Source of the DNA: Bdellovibrionales bacterium
GTDB lineage: Bacteria; Bdellovibrionota; Bacteriovoracia; Bacteriovoracales; Bacteriovoracaceae
Reading direction: 5' to 3'
Assembly: GCA_005791855.1 (NCBI GenBank)
Contig: SXUH01000007.1
Location: 1-11,523 of the forward strand
Length of the DNA: 11,523 nt
The notes under the pieces are model-generated. The model was not told the origin of the DNA. It was given only the letters and a program-made list of their open reading frames with translations, and made no database searches. This document shows, piece after piece, positions 6,537 to 11,523 of the stretch; position 1 is the stretch's first letter, and each line of letters opens with the position of its first letter. The position numbers were made by a program, and so were the translations under genes.

Positions 6537-7498
6537 TGGCAAAGAACGTCCTCGTCCTCAAACATTTCGAGTCGCCCAGGGAGGCCGGTGTCTACTACCG
6601 GCTCGTGTGCCTCACGGGGGCGAACAAGGGCGAGGCGTACGTGCTGCTGAACAACCGGGTGGTCATCGGGCGGTCCGAGAAGGCGGACATCCGCCTCACG
6701 GACACGAAGGCGAGCCGGGAGCACGCGGAGGTCACCTTCGTGAACGGCGTCTGGGTGGCTACGGACCTCGGGTCGCAGAACGGGATCATGGTCAACGAGA
6801 ACAAGCTCACCCAGAAGGTCCTCTCCGAAGGGGACAAGCTCATCATCGGCCAGACCGTCTTCAAGTTCGCCAAGGTCGAGGTGGCCAAGGCCAAGGCCGC
6901 GGAGGACCGCCGGGGCCTCGAGCCCGAGGAGCCCAAGCGCTCGATGGTGCCCTTCCTCGTCCTCTGCCTCGTCCTCCTCGGCGTCTTCCTCTTCGACGAC
7001 GGCCCGGCCGGGAAGAAGGGCGCGGGCCGGCGGACCCAGCGGGTGGACACGTACCAGGACGTGAACAACGAGTACATGACTGCCATAAAAAAGAGGCAGG
7101 CCAACGAGAACAAGAAGATCAAGGAACAGCTCAACGTCATCTACCAGCGGGGCCTCCGGGAGTACCGGGAGGGGAACTTCTTCCGGGCGATCCACGAGTT
7201 CAACCTCGCCCTAATTATCTCTCCGGATGACGCCCAGGCGGAGTATTATCTAAGGAAGACCAAGGAGGACCTCGACCGCTCGATCGAGGGCTTCACGGCC
7301 AAGGCCCAGCGGGACGAGGAGTCGTTGAAGTTCAAGAGCGCCATCGTGTCCTACTGTTCGATCATCAGACTACTGTATAGCGTCCCCGACGATCCGAGGT
7401 ACAAGAACGCGGAAACCCAGATCACGGATCTCGAGGGCAAATTAGGATTGGAGACAGGTGAAACTAGTTGTCTTAAGAAACAACGTCCCGGTCAATGA
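6536..7498 (+). CDS. FHA-TM-TPR membrane protein, single FHA domain
   Basis: A 320-residue protein. Residues 20-113 are a complete FHA domain with Gly45-Arg46-Ser47, SREH (60-63), DLGSQNG (77-83) and VNEN, so it should be able to bind phosphothreonine. A basic patch (PKRS) precedes one TM helix (about 136-153), which predicts a cytosolic N-terminus and a periplasmic C-terminus. The C-terminal part carries TPR-like helices, clearest at 198-245 (YQRGLREYREGNFFRAIHEF, then LIISPDDAQAEYYLRKTKED), with a second weaker repeat at about 250-285. ATG is in TGATG with the previous stop, a one-base overlap. The last 13 codons overlap the next gene by 41 bases. Architecture and TPR sequence match the next gene product, so the two look like paralogues. 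Likely an adaptor joining a phosphorylated cytosolic partner to a periplasmic structure. Confidence 0.85.
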   Translation: MAKNVLVLKHFESPREAGVYYRLVCLTGANKGEAYVLLNNRVVIGRSEKADIRLTDTKASREHAEVTFVNGVWVATDLGSQNGIMVNENKLTQKVLSEGDKLIIGQTVFKFAKVEVAKAKAAEDRRGLEPEEPKRSMVPFLVLCLVLLGVFLFDDGPAGKKGAGRRTQRVDTYQDVNNEYMTAIKKRQANENKKIKEQLNVIYQRGLREYREGNFFRAIHEFNLALIISPDDAQAEYYLRKTKEDLDRSIEGFTAKAQRDEESLKFKSAIVSYCSIIRLLYSVPDDPRYKNAETQITDLEGKLGLETGETSCLKKQRPGQ

Positions 7499-9725
7499 AG
7501 TCAGCGTAGACACGTCTGACTCCAGTGAGCGGTACGAAATTTTCGTGGGCCGGTCGGAAGACTGCCACGTCCAGGTGGATGATCCGCTGATCTCCCGGCA
7601 CCACTTCGTCCTGAAGTACGAGGAGGCGAGCTGGTTCTGCGAGAAGCTCACGAACCTCGGCGTCGTCCAGGTCAACGGAAACGTCGGGCCCCGGAACAAG
7701 ATCGTCTCCGGGGACGAGATCAAGTGCGGTCCGTACTCGTTCATCGTCAGCGAGATCCACGCGTGGAAGCTCAAGGAAAAGACCCCGGCCGCCGTCGTCC
7801 CCGAGCCGCAGACGCCCGCCGCGCCGGAGCCCACGCCCGTGGCGCCGGTCCGGAAGCCCGTGGAGCCGGAACCCGCGGAGTTCGAACCCGAGCCCGAGCC
7901 GCAGCTCGGGGTAGAGGAACCGGCGCCGCTCGACGAGCCCGCCGGGGGAGACGCGGAGGCGCCGCTGGACACCTTCGGCGACCTCCAGCTCGACGACGAC
8001 TCAAAGGAAACGAAGATCGACCTCAGCTACCAGCACTCCGGGGACGCCGGCGACTTCGGCGCCGCGGACGAAACGCCGAAGGAGAGCTTCGCCCTCGAGG
8101 ACCTCGGCGGCGCGACCTTCGAGGAGGACAAGACCTCCGTGGGTGCCCTCGCGGCCACCTCCGGCGACGACGACGGCGGGACGCCGACCCGGTTCCTCAA
8201 GGAGTTCGTCAACTACCACCTCATCATCTTCGGCACCCACGCGCCCTACGACCGCTTCAAGATCGACCAGGAAGAGGTCTACATCGGCCGGGACGTCAAC
8301 AAGTGCCAGATCATCCTCAACGACCCCGAGGTCTCCTCCGTCCACGCGGTCCTCCGGAAGAAGAACGCGAGCGTCACCCTCGAGGACCTCAACTCCTCGA
8401 ACGGGACGATCCTCAACGGCGAGCGGATCAACCGCTCGGAGATCACCCGCGGCGACGAGTTCGTCATCGGCTCCACGAGCTTCACGCTCCAGGTCCAGTC
8501 GGACCTCCTGGACGCCGAAGCCGAGCGGCTCATGCCGGTGGAGCGGGGCCAGGTCATCGAGCGGGAGGAGGTCGAGGAAGAGGTCGTCTCCGTCGACGAC
8601 GCCGACGGGGAATTCGCCGGCGGCGAGCCGCAGGAGAAGAGCATCCTCAAGCGCGTCTGGAAGGATCCGGTCAAGCGGAAGAAGGCGATCTACGCCCTCA
8701 CCGCCGTGGTGATGCTCTGGGTGCTCTTCTCTCCGGAGGAGCAGGAAGCCCCCGTGACCACGAAGACGGAGAAGGCCAAGACCTCCGACGCCAAGCCGAC
8801 GGCGAAGGTGAAGAACCAGCTCTCGAAGGAGCTGGAGAACCGCCGGAACGTGGCCTACGAGCTCGGGGTGAGCTTCTTCGAACAGAACAAGTACTACGAA
8901 GCCCTCCGGGAGTTCCAGATCGTCGTGGAGATCGACCCGGACTACAAGAAGGCGCAGACCTACCTCGAGCAGACCAAGGTCGGCCTCAAGCGCCTCGAGG
9001 AGCTCGAAGCCGAGCGCCGGAACGAGGAAGCCCGGATCAAGATGAAGAAGCAGGTCGAGGAGCTCCTGGTGAAGGCCCGCGAAGCCGTGAAGGAACGGCA
9101 GGTGCAGGTCGCCGAAGCCTTCTTCAACCAGATCACGGAGAAGGATCCGGAGAACATCGAAGTCACGCAGCTCAAGATGGAGCTCGATGCCTGGCAACAG
9201 GAGCAGACGCGGATCGCGCTCGAGAAGGCGCGGAAGGACGCCGCCCGGAAGGCCATGGTGGACGCCCTCGCCCCGGGGAAGACCTTCTACCTGAAGAAGG
9301 AGTGGTACCGGAGCATCCTGAAGCTCGAGGAGTTCCTCCGCCGGAAAGGCACCGACGAGGATCTGGTGAAGGAAGCCAGCGACATGCTGAGCGACGCCAG
9401 GAACCAGCTCGCCTCGGACCTCGGGCCGCTCCTCGGGAAGGCCCGCTCGTTCAAGGAGGGCGCGGACCTGAAGAACGCCTACGATGCCTACCTCGAGATC
9501 CTGAAGGTCGTGCCGACGAACGCCGAGGCCCTCAACGAGGTCGACGACATCAAGTCCCAGCTCGAGGGCCGGTCGAAGCGGATCTACCGGGAGGCCATCA
9601 TCTCCGAGTCCCTGAGCCTCTTCGGCGACGCCAAGGAGAAGTTCCAGGAAGTCCAGCAGATCTCCCCGACGGACAGCGAGTACTATAAGAAGGCCTCCGA
9701 GAAACTTAAAGACTATTTGGAGTAG
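7458..9725 (+). CDS. Tandem-FHA, TM, periplasmic TPR protein
   Basis: A 755-residue protein. FHA-A (about 1-100) has Gly31-Arg32-Ser33 and SRHH (46-49), but the usual SSNGT loop is reduced to NLGVVQVNG (66-74), so it is partly degenerate. A Pro/Glu/Ala-rich linker (107-165) and an acidic segment (about 165-240) follow. FHA-B (about 252-347) is canonical: Gly277-Arg278, SSVH (293-296), LNSSNGT (311-317), ILNG. A basic patch (KRVWKDPVKRKK) precedes one TM helix (about 409-425), predicting a cytosolic FHA part and a periplasmic C-terminus. TPR-like helices run from 460 to the end, the first (ELGVSFFEQNKYYEALREFQ) close to that of the upstream gene, with a Glu/Lys/Arg-rich coiled-coil-like stretch at 505-545. 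GTG at 7458 was chosen for GGAG four bases upstream and a natural FHA N-terminus (KLVVLRNN). It likely scaffolds a phospho-dependent assembly across the inner membrane. Confidence 0.85.
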   Translation: MKLVVLRNNVPVNEVSVDTSDSSERYEIFVGRSEDCHVQVDDPLISRHHFVLKYEEASWFCEKLTNLGVVQVNGNVGPRNKIVSGDEIKCGPYSFIVSEIHAWKLKEKTPAAVVPEPQTPAAPEPTPVAPVRKPVEPEPAEFEPEPEPQLGVEEPAPLDEPAGGDAEAPLDTFGDLQLDDDSKETKIDLSYQHSGDAGDFGAADETPKESFALEDLGGATFEEDKTSVGALAATSGDDDGGTPTRFLKEFVNYHLIIFGTHAPYDRFKIDQEEVYIGRDVNKCQIILNDPEVSSVHAVLRKKNASVTLEDLNSSNGTILNGERINRSEITRGDEFVIGSTSFTLQVQSDLLDAEAERLMPVERGQVIEREEVEEEVVSVDDADGEFAGGEPQEKSILKRVWKDPVKRKKAIYALTAVVMLWVLFSPEEQEAPVTTKTEKAKTSDAKPTAKVKNQLSKELENRRNVAYELGVSFFEQNKYYEALREFQIVVEIDPDYKKAQTYLEQTKVGLKRLEELEAERRNEEARIKMKKQVEELLVKAREAVKERQVQVAEAFFNQITEKDPENIEVTQLKMELDAWQQEQTRIALEKARKDAARKAMVDALAPGKTFYLKKEWYRSILKLEEFLRRKGTDEDLVKEASDMLSDARNQLASDLGPLLGKARSFKEGADLKNAYDAYLEILKVVPTNAEALNEVDDIKSQLEGRSKRIYREAIISESLSLFGDAKEKFQEVQQISPTDSEYYKKASEKLKDYLE

Positions 9726-9726
9726 T

Positions 9727-10464
9727 ATGCGACTAAAAGCTTATGCGGCACAGACCCACCAGGGCCCGTACCTTCAGATCAACGAAGACGGCTACGAGTT
9801 CGACTTCGACAACGACCTCTACATGGTCCTCGACGGCTTCGGCGGCTCCGGCGTCGGCGACCGGGCGGTGGAGAAGCTCAAGGCCGACATCAAGACGTTC
9901 TACACGCAGATCTCCGACGACCCCAACGCCACCATGCCGCTCTACTACAATCCGCGGAACCTCCTCGAGGGGAACGCGATCCTGAACTCGATGATGAGCG
10001 CGCACCAGAGCCTCCTGAAGCAAAACGCCGAGAGGCCAATCAACCAGCGCGCCGGCGCGAGCGTGGTCGTCGCGGTGAGGTCCGAGAGCCTCCTCATCCT
10101 CATCGGCGTGGGCAGCTGCGCGGCCTACCACTTCCGCCACGGGAAGCTCACGAAGGTCATCTCCGAAGACACCTTCGCGAACCTCTCGAAGGACAACCAC
10201 GACCTGAAGTTCCGGACGGCCCCGATGAACGCCCTCGGCATGTACCCGGAGCTCGGGCCCCAGATGCGGGAGGTGCGCCTCGCGGAGGGCGACAAGATCC
10301 TCCTCCTCACCGACGGGATCTTCGCGCAGATCAACGAGGACGAACTCCTCTACGCCCTAAACAAGTCCGCGCCGGACGCGAACGAGCGGATCAATAGCCT
10401 ACTAAAACTATCCAACGCTCGAGGCAACATGGATAACCAAACTGCAATGATTCTCGAGTTTTAA
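9727..10464 (+). CDS. PP2C-type Ser/Thr protein phosphatase
   Basis: PPM/PP2C phosphatases remove phosphate from Ser/Thr residues using two metal ions. This 245-residue protein has the family length and main motifs: NEDGY (19-23), LDGFGG (35-40; Asp36 and Gly37 are metal-site residues), GASVVVAV (110-117), LLLTDGIFAQINEDEL (192-207; Asp196) and GNMDNQTAMIL (233-243; Asp236, Asn237). The usual GDSRAY stretch reads GSCAAY (129-134), so its Asp and Arg are absent; the metal-binding aspartates are intact and activity is still expected. No TM helix or signal peptide is seen, so it is cytosolic. It follows the tandem-FHA gene by one base with GGAG at 9719-9722. As the operon's last gene it is the natural eraser for phosphothreonine read by the FHA proteins. 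No matching kinase is in the window. Codons in the last 75 bases are unusually AT-rich. Confidence 0.9.
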   Translation: MRLKAYAAQTHQGPYLQINEDGYEFDFDNDLYMVLDGFGGSGVGDRAVEKLKADIKTFYTQISDDPNATMPLYYNPRNLLEGNAILNSMMSAHQSLLKQNAERPINQRAGASVVVAVRSESLLILIGVGSCAAYHFRHGKLTKVISEDTFANLSKDNHDLKFRTAPMNALGMYPELGPQMREVRLAEGDKILLLTDGIFAQINEDELLYALNKSAPDANERINSLLKLSNARGNMDNQTAMILEF

Positions 10465-10475
10465 GCTTTTTTTCA

Positions 10476-10505
10476 TTCCCAGAAACACCGGCCGCCATCT
10501 ATAAT
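10476..10505 (+). promoter_or_regulatory. Candidate housekeeping-type promoter for the response-regulator gene
   Basis: A perfect TATAAT (10500-10505) lies 18 bp after TTCCCA (10476-10481), which matches four of six positions of the -35 consensus. Transcription would start near 10512, leaving a leader of about 24 bases before the ATG. It suggests the receiver gene is expressed separately from the FHA operon. Confidence 0.5.
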
Positions 10506-10515
10506 TATTTATGGC
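10494..10515 (+). promoter_or_regulatory. 22-bp imperfect palindrome centred on the -10 region (operator candidate)
   Basis: Arms GCCAT (10494-10498) and ATGGC (10511-10515) share one centre with the inner palindrome ATAATTAT (10501-10508). Nine of eleven symmetric positions pair; only two mismatches flank the inner core. The -10 hexamer lies wholly inside. A dimeric regulator bound here would cover the promoter. Confidence 0.45.
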
Positions 10516-10521
10516 CTTTTT

Positions 10522-10526
10522 AGGAG
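10522..10526 (+). promoter_or_regulatory. Ribosome binding site AGGAG for the response-regulator gene
   Basis: AGGAG ends nine bases before the ATG at 10536 and supports that start. The ATG at 10511 is out of frame and reads only eleven codons before a stop. Confidence 0.7.
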
Positions 10527-10535
10527 TGATCAGGA

Positions 10536-11523
10536 ATGAACCATAAAGTACTTTTGGCGGACGACAGTCTCACCATCCAGAAAGTTATCAAGATTACGCT
10601 CGCCAACCAACCCTACGACATCACCGATTGCTCCACCGAAGAAGACATGTTCCGCCAGCTCCCGGCCCTCCAGCCGAAGCTCGTCTTCCTCGACTTCAAC
10701 CTCTCCGAGAAGTACACGGGCTACGACCTCACGGCGAAGATCAAGTCGCTCTCTCCGACCTCGAAGGTCCTCCTCCTCCTCGGGACCTTCGACTCCGTCG
10801 ACGACGCCGCGATGGAGAAGTGCGGGGCCTCGGACAAGATCGTCAAGCCCTTCGACTCGAACAAGTTCATCGCCATCTGCAAGCACCTCATCGAGACCTT
10901 CGCCGACGACGACCTCGCGTACCCGGAGGCCAAGCCCGCCGCGCCCGCGGCGACCCCGAGGAGCAACCCGGAGGACCAGTGGGAGGTGAGCCACTCCACC
11001 GAACAGACCTTCTCCGGTGCCGCGGAACCCCTGGACGGGTCCTTCCCGCAGATCGATAACCCTCTCCTGAAGGAGATGAACGACTGGGGCATGAGCGTCC
11101 CGGGGATCATCGACAACAACGCCAAACACGACAACTGGATCGACCTCCCGCCGGTCATCGGCGGCGACGAAGAGGCTTCCGCCATGTCGTCCCGGCCGGA
11201 GAGTCCGACGAAGTTCCCGCAGACCGCCGACCTCGACTACCCGTCGGTGGACGCGGCTCCCAAGAGCGAACCCGAGTCCAACCTCTACACGCTCAACCCG
11301 AAGCTCGACGGCACGCCGGAGCTGCAGCTCGATTCGTACTTCCCGAACGAATCGGACGTGAAGGTCATCGAGGCGCAGATCAAGGACGAGGTCGAAGACA
11401 ACCTCTGGCAGGCCGACGAGTTCGAAGACCTGAAGCGCGAGGTCTCGGCGAAGATGGAGGAGGCGAAGAGCACCTTCGAAGCGGCCCGGAACGACCTCAG
11501 GGAGACGACCTTCACCACCGCGA
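10536..11523 (+). CDS. Response regulator receiver protein with long acidic C-terminal region (3' end outside window)
   Basis: The frame is open to the end of the window (329 codons, incomplete). Residues 1-122 are a full receiver domain: acidic pair Asp9-Asp10, phosphoacceptor Asp53 in LVFLDFNL, Thr84 in the switch position (LLLLGTFD) and Lys104 in KIVKPFD. It should therefore accept phosphate from a histidine kinase, none of which is in the window. After a Pro/Ala-rich linker (about 130-145) comes a long, acidic, low-complexity region with scattered Trp and Pro. From about residue 285 it turns into a charged helix (EDLKREVSAKMEEAKSTFEAARNDLRE) that could be a coiled coil. No DNA-binding or enzymatic output domain is visible up to the cut. 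Receiver proteins with long flexible or coiled-coil tails are known as polarity and motility regulators in myxobacteria and Bdellovibrio, but membership of such a family is not shown. It has its own promoter candidate and ribosome binding site. Confidence 0.85.
   Translation, partial: MNHKVLLADDSLTIQKVIKITLANQPYDITDCSTEEDMFRQLPALQPKLVFLDFNLSEKYTGYDLTAKIKSLSPTSKVLLLLGTFDSVDDAAMEKCGASDKIVKPFDSNKFIAICKHLIETFADDDLAYPEAKPAAPAATPRSNPEDQWEVSHSTEQTFSGAAEPLDGSFPQIDNPLLKEMNDWGMSVPGIIDNNAKHDNWIDLPPVIGGDEEASAMSSRPESPTKFPQTADLDYPSVDAAPKSEPESNLYTLNPKLDGTPELQLDSYFPNESDVKVIEAQIKDEVEDNLWQADEFEDLKREVSAKMEEAKSTFEAARNDLRETTFTTA

Larger units (their letters stand above)
10465..10535 (+). other. Intergenic region between the phosphatase and response-regulator genes
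   Basis: This 71-bp gap begins with a T7 run (10467-10473) right after the phosphatase stop. It contains a promoter candidate, a 22-bp palindrome over the -10 box, a T5 run (10517-10521) and a good Shine-Dalgarno. The palindrome followed by T5 could also act as a weak terminator for the upstream operon, but its RNA stem would have only five strong pairs. Confidence 0.6.

Noticed and set aside
4881..6542. 553-codon open frame on the minus strand opposite the FHA sensor gene
   Set aside because: Its translation is a Leu/Val/Asp/Arg-rich monotony, a mirror of the GC-biased codons on the + strand. No start signal or family motif; the + strand frame has clear FHA and TM features.
8001..9197. 398-codon minus-strand open frame opposite the tandem-FHA gene
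   Set aside because: Same composition artefact (Leu/Asp/Val/Gly repeats); the + strand reads FHA and TPR motifs.
7724..9688. 654-codon Arg-rich + strand frame within the tandem-FHA gene
   Set aside because: Out-of-frame shadow with extreme Arg/Gly/Pro content and no domain.
10418..10473. Terminator made from two CTCGAG copies plus the T7 run at the end of the phosphatase gene
   Set aside because: The 6-bp stem has a 29-base loop and does not abut the T7 run. CTCGAG is self-palindromic and frequent here as CTC GAG codons.
1..11523. CRISPR arrays, tRNA or rRNA genes, insertion sequences, integrases
   Set aside because: Read through for direct repeats, cloverleaf-like segments, transposase motifs and terminal inverted repeats; none seen.

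Overview
The window is GC-rich bacterial DNA, almost fully coding, with every supported gene on the + strand. It fits a Gram-negative rod: it has MreB, a lipoprotein with a plausible lipobox, a cytosolic NagZ-type glycosidase and a Tad/type II-type inner-membrane platform protein. The mix of PilZ, FHA, TPR, PP2C and receiver proteins, with very strong G/C-ending codon bias, recalls Bdellovibrionota or Myxococcota. That placement is inference from style and gene content; no rRNA or other phylogenetic marker is present.

Left block (1-3140), a cell-envelope operon: the 3' part of mreB, a PilZ protein with a YcgR-like N-terminal domain, an unrecognised lipoprotein and a NagZ-type beta-N-acetylhexosaminidase. 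Junctions are 1 nt apart or overlap by 4 nt, so translational coupling is likely. A 99-bp gap (3141-3239) follows, holding a weak terminator candidate and a strong hairpin just before the next start codon.

Central block (3240-10464), a second tightly packed operon of six genes: a TadC-like protein with an added signal peptide and a four-cysteine exported domain; a DUF192 protein; an FHA membrane sensor (FHA, TM, periplasmic domain, TM, HAMP-like and PAS-like regions); two FHA-TM-TPR proteins, the second with two FHA domains; and a PP2C-type phosphatase. Four FHA domains and a phosphatase sit beside one secretion-platform gene, but no Ser/Thr kinase, Tad ATPase, TadB or pilin lies in the window. 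The simplest model is a membrane apparatus assembled or gated by threonine phosphorylation, with cytosolic FHA readers wired through single TM helices to periplasmic TPR domains. Partners must be encoded elsewhere.

Right block (10465-11523): a 71-bp gap with a good promoter candidate whose -10 box lies inside a 22-bp imperfect palindrome, then a receiver-domain protein with a long acidic C-terminal region that runs off the window.

The least conventional observations are the FHA/PP2C/TadC cassette, the TadC fusion, the FHA domain lacking its phosphothreonine-binding arginine, the palindrome on the response-regulator promoter, the hairpin before tadC, and short islands of AT-rich rare codons inside otherwise uniformly biased genes.
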